From Chamaecrista fasciculata (lineage: Eukaryota > Streptophyta > Magnoliopsida > Fabales > Fabaceae): a stretch of 64,000 nt of DNA. How positions within the stretch are numbered: position 1 is the stretch's first letter; every line of letters begins with the position of its first letter. The notes under the pieces are model-generated. The model was not told the origin of the DNA. It worked only from the letters and a program-made list of their open reading frames with translations, and ran no database searches. The stretch is from positions 1 to 64,000 of the forward strand of contig QANZ01009168.1 of the NCBI GenBank assembly GCA_003254925.1, in the 5' to 3' direction. The position numbers and the translations under genes are program-made. Below, piece by piece: positions 10,360 to 21,769 of the stretch.

Positions 10360-13220
10360 TTAAGCAACAGGAGGGCGAAGAAGATGATCCTGGGATGTAT
10401 CAACTGCAGCAGGCGGCAAAAATTGCCACATGGCAATTCCAGGATAACCGACAAAAGGTATCAGCTTTTGGCTGGCAGCTTGCCCTTGAGCAGTAAATGC
10501 AGCAGAGGGATGAGAAAGATAGGTAGGCTGAGCTTGAGCATTCATCAATTTGAACTGTTGCTCTAACTTTTCTTTATCCATCTTCAACCTGTTCTTCTCA
10601 TCACGAAGCTCATTCTTCTCAGCCTGAAAGGAATACAGAAATACAATTCACATACACAGACAGAATCCCCCATATTTCCACAGTTATTATGCCCAAGAAA
10701 TTTCGAGAAACACAAAGTATGGCAACTCAAATTTCAAAAATAAAATATCACTCCAAAATATCAAGTAGAAACAGAATCTCACCTTCAACTCCTTAATCTT
10801 CACATGCAGTTCATCATTTGTTTCCTTCAGCATCTGAGCTTTACTTCTTAGTTCGGTTACCATTCGAACTGCATCACTTAATATAGCAGCCTTATCTGTT
10901 TTAGGCACCTTGCCGGGCTCCAGAATAGAACTCAATTCCAAGAACCTTGAAACCATGCCAAATTCAAGACATGAGATTTAGAAGACTAAACTCAATCAGA
11001 CAAGATGCAGAACAATAGCATGCCTCTCATTCAGTTTGTCTCTTCGCACTTTCTCACGACATGCCTTGTTTCCAGATGCACATGATTCAGATCTCAACCT
11101 GAATTAACAATTGCAAATGGATTAGAGAATCCTGAGAATGAAAGAGTAGTAGGAGAATGACAGAAAGAGCGACCCGACAGCAAATTAACAACCTAGTCTG
11201 TAGTTAATGCCCAGACTCATTTCACAAATCATTTCCTGTATTTGATTGAAAAGAAAATAAAGAGAAAGTATGAACCAATGTCATAACATGCTTTTCTAAC
11301 AGTATGAACATGAAATGTTGATAAACAAATACGTGGTGATTTACAGGTTCACTTCATCACTTGAACTGAAGGTACACATAAAAGAGCAGTATAATTCATC
11401 CTTCTTGTCAGAAGTTGACTAAATTTTGCATAAAACTGCTTTTTCCAGAGAATAGAGGAACATAATTTGAATATCTCCATATTAATGAAGAGCTTTTATT
11501 AATACATCAGTGATATTTAAATATATTCTTTTAATCACATTCTTGATTCCATTTCCAAATACTTAATAATGCTGGCAGGAATGTTAAATCTAATACCAGA
11601 TGTGACAATAGGCCTCACTAACAGCAGCTTTCAAAGCATAATGTTATCGGGATTTTTATCATCTATAACAGGCCAAATTTTCAGATCCGCCACAGCAGAA
11701 TCTTCTGCAATTGTGAAGAACAGCTTGTCTGTAGTTTTCATTTCCTAAATTCTAAACGATAGTAGCAGTGGCAATGATAAGTTTGCATTTTTAAATTAAA
11801 TTTATGGTAAGATTTTTTTCACTTAAATCACTCATACGCCAACAGAAATCATGCATTCTCCAGTATTCAGAGATGCAGAAAATCTACTCCATATATAGAT
11901 CTAGTGGCAACTTCAAGCTCAGGATGTCCAGGTTACATAATAAAAAATTAAAGCCATTATATTGTAGTTATGCAATTATGATGAAATTACAGTACTTGAG
12001 TTTATTAACCCCTTTTAAAATGCCACAGTAGAAAGAAGTTACCGTTTTGAAGGGCCATTTTCTGGGACAATTGAATTCTCCAGCGAGTATTCCACGTCCA
12101 AGCTGTAATTATGAACCAAGAGGACAAAATAGTATGAGAAACAAATGCTACAACGTAATTTATGCCACTTTTGTGTCACTCACTCATGAAAACAAATTGC
12201 TGCTTTCTGTCAATCAATTCAAATTTGCAAATAAAAAGCTCTGTACACCATCAACGATACTTTAGTTTGAAGATCAGTTTATTTTTTGAAAAGTAACAGA
12301 ACTCTTTTATAATTACGCTTGGAGCTGCAATCAACAGGTAGCATTTTCAGTGGTCAACTGGTCAAAAAGGAATAAGGAATCCATAAAGATTAGGATGATG
12401 ACTTCCCCTCTAACAAAACCGACACTATAATTAGAAAAACTAATTAAAACACAATTTTCATGGTCCATAAAAACAAATCAATCAATGTTAACAAAAGGAG
12501 AAAAAAAAAGTTATTAAAGTTTTTTTCTTATGACAATTGAAATGCTTGCAAATAGGAAAAAAAAAAAATGTTCTGGTGGTCCAAACGGAGAAAAAGTTGT
12601 TCTGGTGGTCCAAACGGAGAATTGAGTCAATTGACCCACAACTTATGTTGAAGATAATAACAGGGCACTAGCTGGTGGCTGAATTTTCTAGGACAAGGTG
12701 ATCAAAACACCAACTACTGTACCAATTAAAGTACCAACCATCAATTAACAGAATCAACAGTGACCAATTATTTCATACTCAAACTCAAATTCAAAACTCT
12801 AACATTTAGTAAAGGATAGATGATTTCCTAAAACGCAATTTAGCTCAGTCTCTAAAATGTAAATAGTAGGGTACCCTTAAGTACAACAGCAGCTGTTACA
12901 AGTTACATAGTTCTCAATGAAAGTATGGAAGCAGAAGAAAAGTACTATGCTTTACACAAATGAATGAACTAGGAAATAACCCCAGATTTACGGTTTACCT
13001 AATATTCATGGGAATTCCCATTTTCTCATCAGTTTAATGGAAACCAAACAGAAAGTGAGAAAAGAATAAAAACCCACCTCATATCGGAAGAACTCTTGAA
13101 AGTTTGAGGGGGCCAATTGAAACCACCGGAAGCGGCGGCCGGGAATTCAGGTCCGGCAACAGAGACATCGAGGCCGAAATCGTAGAGCCAGTTGGAGGTG
13201 TAGGAAGAATCGATGTCCAT
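10360..13220 (-). CDS. ILR3: ILR3-like bHLH transcription factor (group IVc), 5 exons
   Basis: Exons on the minus strand: 13220-13078, 12102-12043, 11098-11024, 10945-10783, 10623-10360. They join in frame to 234 residues, the length I recall for Arabidopsis ILR3/bHLH105. The N-terminal part (MDIDSSYTSNWLYDFGL) is acidic-aromatic. The basic region is KACREKVRRDKLNERF with the E-box-contacting Glu83, followed by helix-loop-helix FLELSSILEPGKVPKTDKAA. A long coiled coil of Leu heptads runs to about residue 175. The C-terminus is AMWQFLPPAAVDTSQDHLL plus RPPVA, a hallmark of this subfamily. Group IVc factors form dimers in the nucleus and control iron-deficiency responses and metal homeostasis. 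The intron between exons 3 and 4 uses a GC donor (11023-11022) with an AG acceptor. No GT site nearby would restore the NERF-LEL join. Confidence 0.93.
12568..12618. repeat. Two direct copies of a ~25-bp unit in the bHLH intron 1
   Basis: The phrase tgttctggtggtccaaacgg plus agaa occurs at about 12569 and again at about 12598, separated by aaaagt. Confidence 0.8.
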
Positions 13221-13399
13221 TTTGAGGGTGAAAGGAGAAACAGTAGTGAATGAGAGAATTGAGAATTCATAAAGCGCACTGAATAAGAATTGCGTTGGAA
13301 TATAATAATTGAATAGAAGAGGTACTAAAATGTAGATTGGTGGGTTTAGGTTTAGTTTATTAGTCGCTAATTTTCCGTCGTGAAAGAGGGGAATACGTG

Positions 13400-14500
13400 A
13401 GTGAGTGACGGAAGCACAAGATTGTGTGTCGTGCTCGTACAGTGCGCCATGGCCAATTGGCCATACTGTACATTACACTCATAGCACCTCAGTAAATAAA
13501 TGCTTTCTCATCCACACTCTGACTTTGAGAGCAAGTGTACTTTTAAAAGTATATTTTTTTATTAAATTTTTTATTAATTTTTAATTTTTTTTATAGATTT
13601 TTCAATATTTAATTTTATCTCTAAATTTTTATATTTTGATCCATTTTATTAATTAATTAATTTTTTTCAATAAATTAACAATAGAATATATTATGTTTTT
13701 TAATTTATGTTAAGATTTAAGTTTTTTTACATATTTACATTAAATGTTATTAGTTATGTGTAATTTGTCATTAATATTTGAATAAAATTAAGGTCTTTTT
13801 TTGCCTTTTTAGTTATGTCCTAAAAAATTTGTATGGTAGTTGGCCAAAAAAAAAAATTTGTATGGTATAAAGAGAATTAAATGTCAGAGTGGTGAGTGAT
13901 TTAAGTAAAATTTTGAATTTCATATTTTATAAATATAATTTTTTTTATGTTAAAAAACCTTTTTAAGTTAAATATGCAAAGTTTGTTGAGTTTAAATTAG
14001 TCAAAATAAAGTCATTATTCTTTAACAATGATTCTAAACTTCATTCTATGATCAGTTGTTTTAAACTTCATTTTTTATATATATAAAAGCGGTGAAGAGT
14101 ATAAAACAAGGCATCCTCAAATTATAACAACAATGCATCATCATCGTCGTGCATCATGTTAGGGGCTCTTGTGTTATGACTCGAAGACGCAATAGCTGAC
14201 GAAGAAAACTGAGTTTTAACCGACAAGTCAATAACCTAATTTAGAATAGAATCATAAAAACTAACAGAAATTGAAATGGATCTAATAGTCATAGACGTTA
14301 CTATCTTCACGCCTTTTCAGATGATGTTGTTCTTGCATTTTCATATTACATCAAGTCCTACCAGTATTATTAACCAAACCTCATCAAAACGATCCCTGTT
14401 CCTTCACCATCGACGAATTCAAAATTTGAGCCAACTACAGAATTCACCGTTACTAAAATTTGTCCTCGTCAACTGTTTATTTTTAAGCGGAAGATTTGTG
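13400..14500. other. Promoter side of the bHLH gene, then AT-rich DNA
   Basis: Bases about 13221-13480 are the leader and promoter side of the bHLH gene. From about 13510 the sequence is strongly AT-rich, with no gene and no clear repeat that I can see. Confidence 0.4.
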
Positions 14501-14519
14501 AAGAAGAAATTAGTCATTA

Positions 14520-14705
14520 TTTTTGTTTTTTTGTTGCCCAAGGTATCCCCCAACTTGATAGGTCAAAGACTAATCCTTCGCGGATCTGAGCTCCAGTTAA
14601 GGGTCTGTCGCTGGCCAATTGATTGGACATACACAAGACGGGATTCGAATTTCCGACACTTGCTTGAACGACCTAGTTATTACTAACCAAACTTAGTTAT
14701 TAGTA
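14520..14705 (-). mobile_element. tRNA-derived SINE
   Basis: On the minus strand the left part has a pol III B-box-like GGAAATTCGAATCCC and a degenerate A box (TTGGTTAGTAATAAC). Then come blocks widely seen in plant SINEs (ATTGGCCAGCGACAGACCC, GGAGCTCAGATCCGCGAAGG, TTGGGGGATACC) and an A-rich tail CAACAAAAAAACAAAAAT. It is non-coding. I did not find a clean target duplication. Confidence 0.7.
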
Positions 14706-15500
14706 ATCATTTTTTGACAATGAAAACCCTTATTTAAAAAAAAAATATTAAAAATCTCATATTTTTAAAATTTCTTTTTGATATGTGTATCAAATACCCC
14801 TAACTGTATTAGCATTTGAAACAAAATTAAAACTTGTATAAAAAAAAGAAACAAAATTAAATCATTTTAATTAATGAAATTGGTCAAAAAGTAGCTTTTA
14901 AATAAAAATGACAACGTTTACCTAAGTATTGGCATTTAGGAAAAAAAAAAGTAATTGATAATAATTTTTTAAAAATCAACTTACTAAATGATAACTTCGT
15001 TTTATATTCTACATACTTTATCTATTTTTAATTTTTTGACATAAGTAAAAAATAATAATAGGGAAAAACTCTGGCATTGTATGTTGACTTAGTCCTCCTC
15101 TTCCTCCTCCTAATAATATAAGAATAATAGTAGTAGTTTTTTAAAAATAAATAGCAATAATAATCAGTTGACAATAGCAAATTGGGTGGAGTTATCCACT
15201 AAATGACAATCTTAGCTGTGTCATGACATAAATTTCAAGCTAGTCAATAAGATGCATGGTTCGTTCCATGCCTTCTAGTGATAAGTGACGTTTTGTATTA
15301 CTCAATAACAAATTGACGCCTAATAATTTAACCAAAAATGGTCGCTTACATACTTATACACATTCATAGTGATGCTGACCTTAATATTGTGAAGTACAGC
15401 ACGGTGATTAGTGTACAAACAACCCCAAAACATATATAATATTTGTTGGGAATTCATTTAATAATCTCACATAAGTGAAAATAAAATGTGGGAGGGTGTG

Positions 15501-16035
15501 GACACGTGGGTCTGGACTCCTGTTATCATTGGGTCATACACTGCAACAACTGGTTTCGAGTTGTTTCGCCGGGTGGACCATCCAGTTTTGCCAGAGCTGT
15601 CTGGTTTGGATTACCGTTCGCTGTTAGGAGTGAGGTTCGAGGTGGGCACTTTTAGCAGTGGCTTCTTGGGTGGATCCGTCGTTGGAAGAGAGACAGGGAC
15701 AGGTTTGATATTTCGTGTAATTTTGGCTGGTCTTGACAAGATTTGGATGTGCAGGAATGACATTGTTTGGAAAGGTGTCAAAGTCCTCCCATCGACGGTA
15801 ATTAGGCCTATTTTATCTTCTGTCGAGTCCTATGTTGCTGCTTATAGTCAGTTTCAATTTCCTTCTGTTAGGTCATCCTTTAATTCTGCTTATGATTTTA
15901 ATTTTCCTCATCTCATTGCTTCCTCGAGTCACAATCTAAACACCCCCATCGTTGATAGTTTGTTTGGGGAGGTCTGTGATTATGATTCGTAGAGGCTCTC
16001 TTTGTACTCTGGTTCACCATTTTTATATATAAAGA
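15501..16035 (+). mobile_element. 5'-truncated LINE with 18-bp target duplications
   Basis: The insert is bounded by a near-perfect 18-bp direct repeat (15483-15500 and 16036-16053, aaaatgtgggagggtgtg, one mismatch). That is the signature of target-primed reverse transcription. The 3' end is a short AT tail (tttttatatataaag). The reading frame to 15992 resembles the extreme C-terminal region of plant L1-type reverse transcriptase proteins (GLDKIWMCRNDIVWKGVKVL). The first Met at 15486 lies in the flanking duplication, so this frame is not a host gene. Confidence 0.8.
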
Positions 16036-16149
16036 AAAATGTGAGAGGGTGTGAGCTTCTAACATAGCCATGATGGCAATGGATGATGCATTCGATATTT
16101 TTATTATTATCTAGTTGAAGCTATTAATAATTAACATTAAACCAGATTT

Positions 16150-16690
16150 CATAAGTGGATATTGTTTAAGTTCAATTGTGATGAGTCTGAAACTAAGTGT
16201 TATTTTTTACAAGTTTTTTTTCTATCCAGATGAGATTGTCAGCAAATGAAGTCAAATTAAGCTTGAAAGTAGTTCTGGAGCCAAAAAGTGAAAAAGAATG
16301 TGAAAATATGTTTTTTGACCTAATTTGATCTCATTTGCTGAGAGTCTCAACTAAACAAAAAAATAACTCGTCAAGAGTAACATGTAGTTCTGAACCTGTC
16401 ATAATCGAACTTGAAACGAGATAGATATGACCAATTTTTGCTCGTTTGACTGTGAAACGAGCTGCCCACTTTTGGAGTCCAATTTGATATTATTTTCTTA
16501 CGGCTCATGAACTAGACAAAGAAGAGACTCGTCACATTTAAACTTAAAATGAGAGAGATATATAACATTCAATTGTTGTGACCAATGAATGAAACTTTGG
16601 AGAAATATATAAGACCAAAATTACAAGGAAAAAAAAGATAAAGGACTAGATTGCAACTTACTCCAAAGATAAGAGACTCAAATTACACTT
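16150..16690. mobile_element. Foldback repeat, family with the phrase cgaacttgaaacgaga (copy 1)
   Basis: Contains gaacttgaaacgagatagat followed by atgaccaatttttgctcgtt and gactgtgaaacgagctgccc. Inner blocks are repeated and mirrored (agatgagattgtcagcaaatg against gatctcatttgctgagagtc). Relatives lie at 20680-21180, 21770-22290 and 27470-28390. It is non-coding. Confidence 0.7.
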
Positions 16691-16699
16691 TAACCAATA

Positions 16700-17445
16700 T
16701 TTGTTATGCATTTCTTTTTTTCATTCTTTTGTATTTTTTTCAATATATTGTGTAGGTTGCGCTTCTGCCTATCAATATTATCATGGTCAATCATCAGAAT
16801 TGATTAGAAAAATTTATCGTTATGGGCCAAAGGGAACGGATCAATGATATGGGTTTTTAAATACAAGATAAAATATTAGACTTTATCAAGTGGAGTGCAA
16901 CGTTCATGTTGCATTTGGATTTTATTAGTCCTTCCATCCCAAGAAAAAGGCAACGGATTTTAGAAGCTTTAGAGAGCTAATGTGTAGGAAAATTGCTGTC
17001 CACATTGGCCCACACATTTATTTTTTCCTTTTTATATATAGATATTTTTAAATTACTGTTCTGTTTTCAATCCACCTACTCCAGATGCTCACATTTCTTG
17101 TACAGTAGAATAATGACAAAACTAAAGAAATAGCCTTCTTATTAATACATTCCTTTAAGCAATTATATAGGTCATAATCGTTTCAACATGCTTGGTATAC
17201 ATCTAGAATCAACAGCAGTCTTAATTTCACTGATTTATCTCTGTAAAAAAATGCTGACTATGGTACATAATCCAATTCAACAAACTTCTGAGTCACTGAT
17301 CAGATTCTGGATTAAGGTTACAATACTTGTTCAATTTGTCTTTAGTTCAATTCTTAATGTGCATATTTATCAGATCTTCATGGAATATAAAACTTCCTAT
17401 CTTCCATTCTGGGGATCAATAAGATTTTAGTAAGCATCCACCAAC
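16700..17445. other. Intergenic DNA and probable 3' flank of the PPR gene
   Basis: No gene or repeat is recognised. The bases nearest 17445 are the presumed 3' untranslated region of the minus-strand PPR gene. Confidence 0.4.
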
Positions 17446-19707
17446 TCACCAGTAATCACCACAAGAACATACACCTTCTCTAAAATGGTGAAACCTACGC
17501 ATATCTCGCATGATGATTTCTCGACTCGCGAGCTTAGAAACCATTTTCATAACTGTATGGCAATCTCCACATACACGAAGGTTCTTAGTGATTCTGATAG
17601 TGTTTGCTGGACCAGTGTTAATAAGAGCAAAAGCAAGTGCCAACCTCTCACTATGATCCCAGAGCATCCTTTCCTTTACTTCTTCCTCAACATCATAGAG
17701 AACTGAACTTGTGTCAGCCTTGTAACCAGCTTTCTTCAATTGCTCATTCAAATCTTCCAATTTAGCATAAATATCTCTGGACTGCTCGTGGGACTTATCT
17801 CCGACGAAAAACTGATGAACCGTCTTGTTTAGCTCAACAAAACTGAAACCAGGCGGTTTCCTCAATCTCTTCCTTTTCACCAGTGCTCTCACCTTTTCAA
17901 CATCAGTCCATCGTCTTTCAGCGGCGTAGATGTTGGAAAGGCAAACATAGCTGCTCACTCCTTTTGGATTCATTTCAAAAAGCTTCTGAGCTGAGATTTC
18001 TGCTAATTTGATGTTGTGGTATAATCTGCAAGCAGAAAGGAGAGAAATCCACACATCATAGTTAGGTTTCACTTTCATATTGTTTATAATTGTGTATGCT
18101 TCGTCTAACTTCCCTGCTCTGCCAAGAAGATCCACTAAACATGAATAATGAGCATTTCCAGGCTCCACATTATATTCTCTACTCATTTTGTAGAAAATTT
18201 CTTTACCCTCATCCACTAGTCCTGAATGACTACATGCTGATAAAACTGAAGTAAGAATGCCTTCATCTGGAACAATACTGTTTCCTAACATTGCATGAAA
18301 AAGTGAAATGGCCTCTCTTCCCTTCCCATGAATCCCATATCCTGTAACCATAACTGTCCAAGAAGCCAAATTTTTTTCGGGCATATCATCAAAAGCGTCA
18401 CGTGCACAAGTCAAACTTCCACATTTCGTGTACATGTCAATAAGGGCAGTACTCACCGCAGTATTGGCAAGAAAACCACTTTTAACAAGATATGAGTGAA
18501 AAGAGGAGCCTAATTGCAATGCTGAGATTTGATTACAAGCTCCAAGCATAGCAATAAGAGTTGCTTCATCAGGAATTGCATCTTCCATAACCATTTGAAA
18601 GAAAAGTCTTAGGGTTTCAAAAGCATCTCCATGCCGTTCATAACCTGAAATCAAAGAATTCCATGATATAACATCCTTCATTTTTAATCCTTCAAATAAT
18701 TTCCTTGCATTAGATATTGAATCACAATTGCAGTACATGTCGATCAGGGAGTTCATTAGAAACTTGTTGAATAAGCGACCACTATTTCGAACAACATGAC
18801 CATGAATAGCCTTCCCCAGCTTTAAATTCATAAGATCACTACAAGCAGAAAGGAGAGAGAGTAAAGTTGTCCCATCTCCAAAAACTCCAGCATTTCTCAT
18901 GTGAAAAAATACTAAAAGAGCGTCTCCTGCTTTGCCATTCTTCATATAACCAGATATCATAGTGTTCCAAGATGTTAAATCCCTCACAGGCATTTTATCA
19001 AACAGCCTTCGTGCTACTACCATATCCCCAAACTTAGAGTACATTGAAAGCAAAGAATTGCCCACATAAATATCAGATTCCAATTCACTAATCAGTATCA
19101 ATGCATGAACCTTTTTCCCAATTTCATAAAGCATAAGATCACCACAAGCCTTGAGAACAAATGGGTATGTAAATTGATCTGGGTTTTGTCCAAAACAGAG
19201 CATCTCACGATACAGAACAAGGGATTTCAAGGGATACCCATAACAAGAATAACCCCTAATCATGAAATTCCATAAGAAAGAGCTCTTGAACACTATTTGA
19301 TCAAATATTACCTGAGCTTGAGCCATTCGACCGCACATAGCATAGCAGGCAGCGAGCTTGGTGTTTAGATAGGTGTTGTGTACAAGAGTGCCGCAAGTGA
19401 TCATGTAGGCGTGAAGTTTTCGGCATTCTGAGAAAGATTTGGTGTTGGTGAGTGATTGCAAAAAGGATCCACATTGTAAAGAAGTGAGTGGGCCTTCGCC
19501 GGTAAGACCTTGTTGTGAAGCCGGCGAGCGAGTGACGGTGGTGAATGGAGATCTGTGAAGTAGGGTTTTCTTATAACACGCTTTGAGTTGAAGTGTGAAG
19601 GTGCCATTCATGAAGGAGAAGACGGAAATTTCAGAATATGATGGATTTCGTACTTGGACTGGATTTTTGATTTTGTGTTCTGAAAGGGAGGATTGAAGAA
19701 AACGCAA
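17446..19707 (-). CDS. DYW-class pentatricopeptide repeat (PPR) RNA-editing factor, 753 aa, intronless
   Basis: One uninterrupted frame of 753 residues. The N-terminal ~60 residues are basic and Ser/Thr-rich, fitting an organelle targeting peptide. A PLS-type tandem of PPR motifs runs from about residue 75 to 560; typical units are FMIRGYSCYGYPLKSLVLYR and ALIDMYTKCGSLTCARDAFD. E and E+ segments follow (PNYDVWISLLSACR, RLRKPPGFSFVELNKTVHQF), then a complete DYW deaminase-like domain ending in CSCGDYW. The cytidine-deaminase signature is intact: His685-Ser-Glu687, Cys713-x-x-Cys716, and the HHFREGVCSC zinc site. Such proteins select and deaminate specific cytidines in chloroplast or mitochondrial RNA; the target site and organelle cannot be read from sequence. 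A second Met at residue 34 could be the real start. A tRNA gene ends 25 bp upstream on the same strand. Confidence 0.95.
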   Translation of the reverse strand: MRFLQSSLSEHKIKNPVQVRNPSYSEISVFSFMNGTFTLQLKACYKKTLLHRSPFTTVTRSPASQQGLTGEGPLTSLQCGSFLQSLTNTKSFSECRKLHAYMITCGTLVHNTYLNTKLAACYAMCGRMAQAQVIFDQIVFKSSFLWNFMIRGYSCYGYPLKSLVLYREMLCFGQNPDQFTYPFVLKACGDLMLYEIGKKVHALILISELESDIYVGNSLLSMYSKFGDMVVARRLFDKMPVRDLTSWNTMISGYMKNGKAGDALLVFFHMRNAGVFGDGTTLLSLLSACSDLMNLKLGKAIHGHVVRNSGRLFNKFLMNSLIDMYCNCDSISNARKLFEGLKMKDVISWNSLISGYERHGDAFETLRLFFQMVMEDAIPDEATLIAMLGACNQISALQLGSSFHSYLVKSGFLANTAVSTALIDMYTKCGSLTCARDAFDDMPEKNLASWTVMVTGYGIHGKGREAISLFHAMLGNSIVPDEGILTSVLSACSHSGLVDEGKEIFYKMSREYNVEPGNAHYSCLVDLLGRAGKLDEAYTIINNMKVKPNYDVWISLLSACRLYHNIKLAEISAQKLFEMNPKGVSSYVCLSNIYAAERRWTDVEKVRALVKRKRLRKPPGFSFVELNKTVHQFFVGDKSHEQSRDIYAKLEDLNEQLKKAGYKADTSSVLYDVEEEVKERMLWDHSERLALAFALINTGPANTIRITKNLRVCGDCHTVMKMVSKLASREIIMRDMRRFHHFREGVCSCGDYW

Positions 19708-19720
19708 AAAGCGAAGAATT

Positions 19721-19725
19721 AAAAA
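19721..19725 (-). terminator. Pol III terminator of tRNA-Ala
   Basis: A TTTTT run on the minus strand, 7 bases after the tRNA 3' end. It also lies 13 bp before the PPR start codon. Confidence 0.7.
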
Positions 19726-19732
19726 TGAGAAA

Positions 19733-19805
19733 TGGAGATGCGGGGTATCGATCCCCGTACCTCTCGCATGCTAAGCGAGCGCTCTACCATCTGAGCTACA
19801 TCCCC
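19733..19805 (-). tRNA. tRNA-Ala (anticodon AGC)
   Basis: Seventy-three nucleotides fold into a full cloverleaf: acceptor GGGGATG/CATCTCC with discriminator A, D arm GCTC..GAGC, anticodon stem CTCGC/GCGAG around TTAGCAT (anticodon AGC), and T arm CGGGG-ATCGATA-CCCCG. The internal A box (TAGCTCAGATGG) and B box (GGGATCGATACCC) are intact. There is no intron and no encoded CCA, as normal for a nuclear plant tRNA. Confidence 0.97.
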
Positions 19806-19957
19806 TTGTTTAATTCTTCACTAAATAATATATTAGTTTCATTATAGTTGTTGTAATGATTTTTTGTTAGGAATTAAAGTCATTAAAAAAACTTTGTATG
19901 TAGTACAAATAGGAGAGGAAACTTATCTCTTCTCAATTATGAGATTCTTTTTTTTAA

Positions 19958-20490
19958 GGAAACCTACTAGTTGGTCCCTCCTTTTTCACACTTTTAACTA
20001 TTTGGTCCCTCAAAAATTAGAAATATCAACTCGTTAGTCCATGTAGCCTATTTATATTACCAACACTGATAACCTGACCATTAAGTGCACATGTAACACG
20101 TTAAATGTCACATATTTAACTATTTCGAATCACTTAGGGTTTGAAATTTGGAAATAATTCAATAATTTATACCTTATGTAAGCTTCACGTGTAATACAAA
20201 TATTTGGGTTTGACTCAATTTTAGGCCGATTTTATTGTATTTGTTGTTCTGGTTCGGTTGATTTAGGTGATTAGGATGCTAAAGTGGCATTTAACGGTGT
20301 CAGGTAAGTATTTAACGTTTAATAGTTGACGATTATGATAAATGAGAGACTAAATAGTTAACAATTATGATAAATGAGGGACTAAATAGTTGACATTTCT
20401 AATTTTTGAGGGACAAAATAGTCTATTTCAAAAATAGAGGGACCAAATAGTTAAAAGTGTGAAAAAGGAGGGACCAAATAATAGGTTTCC
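19958..20490. mobile_element. TIR element A, intact copy (about 533 bp)
   Basis: Ends are inverted: ggaaacctactagttggtcc on the left and the mirror ggaccaaataataggtttcc on the right. Both arms continue with several repeats of the motif ggtccctcaaaaattagaaa (and its reverse). The unique centre contains ttcacgtgtaatacaaatat. The same element in inverted orientation, heavily interrupted, is found at 38109-41342. Confidence 0.85.
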
Positions 20491-20679
20491 TCTTTTTTTT
20501 TTATCAAAAGAGGTTAGACTTAGCAAAAGAAGTTTGTCTCTTATAACTTAATAGATTCGAGTTCAAATTTTCATTGAGAGATTCTATATTTATATTTAGT
20601 ATTGGACAATATGTTTAATAAAATTTTTCCCAACAAAAAAATATTTGTAGAAAACAAATATTTTCTCCATTACATGTTA

Positions 20680-21180
20680 TAAATGTATGTCCTAATATTT
20701 ATTTTGATCATTTATGTTTTAAAATGTTCAAATTGGTCCTAAATACAATGTTGGCAAAATGTTTCATTTTACCATCAAAATATTGAATTTGGTTATATTT
20801 CTCGTGGCTCTCATTTCAAGTTCAAATGAGTTGTTAAGAGTAACTCACAGTTCTGATTTCGTCGCATTCGAATTTGAAACGAAAGAGATATGATTAATTT
20901 TGCTTGTTTGACCGTGAAACAAATGATTTACTATCAGGACCAATTTGACCTGGTTTGTTGATGATCCCGACTGGATAAAGAAAATATTTTTTTTGAGAAC
21001 AAGACATAGCTCTAAATTCGTCACATTCGAATTTGAATTGAGAAATATGACCATTTTTAATAGTTTGGAACCAAAATAAAATATTTTGTCAACATTTAAG
21101 ACTAATTTCAATATTTTGAAAAATAAAAAACCAAAATGAACATTAGGGAATACATTAAGGACCAAAATGACCCTTTAACC
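20680..21180. mobile_element. Foldback repeat, cgaacttgaaacgaga family (copy 2)
   Basis: Arms of about 150-170 bp pair imperfectly: left tcctaatatttattttgatc through aaatgttcaaattggtccta, right the mirrored aagactaatttcaatatttt through aaccaaaatgaacattaggg. The centre holds the family phrase cattcgaatttgaaacgaaa and tgaccgtgaaacaaatgatt. Confidence 0.75.
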
Positions 21181-21769
21181 AAAGAAAAAAATAAATCATG
21201 AGATTTGTCTACTTGGTAATGTCGCACGGGAGGTTCTTGATTTAGGTAATATAATCAGCTTTCACAAAGTAACATAATTACAAGACTTTCTTGGATTTAA
21301 AACTCACATGTACAACATTTTAAATTATATTCGTTCATATAATATTAGTACTAATATATACTAATTAACAATAAAATATCAACAAAAGAATACTAACATT
21401 TTTGTTACTAGTAGTAATATATATTATATATACTATACACGTAAATAGTAGGTAGATCCTATTTTACAGAAGCTGCGGCGGAGGTTAATGGTCATTTCTC
21501 TAATTCCTTCCTGTCAATCAACAAACATGCTTAAATTATGGAGTCTTCCTAATCCTCCAGCAACCATATGCATAACAGTTACAAAATTCGCCATTTACAG
21601 AACAGTGCATGTATTCATGAATAATTGTTTTATTGCCCCAAAAAAAAATAAATATTGCTACTTCAAAACACAATAATGTGGTTGTGACAATTTAAAAATA
21701 AAATAAAACTCTTAGTCGTTTTAAAATATACCTCTCTCCATTTGTCAATAATGTTAATTATCTTTTAAT

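Noticed and set aside
14640-14700. Possible tRNA gene on the minus strand
   Set aside because: B-box-like sequence only; the surrounding blocks and A-rich tail show a SINE.
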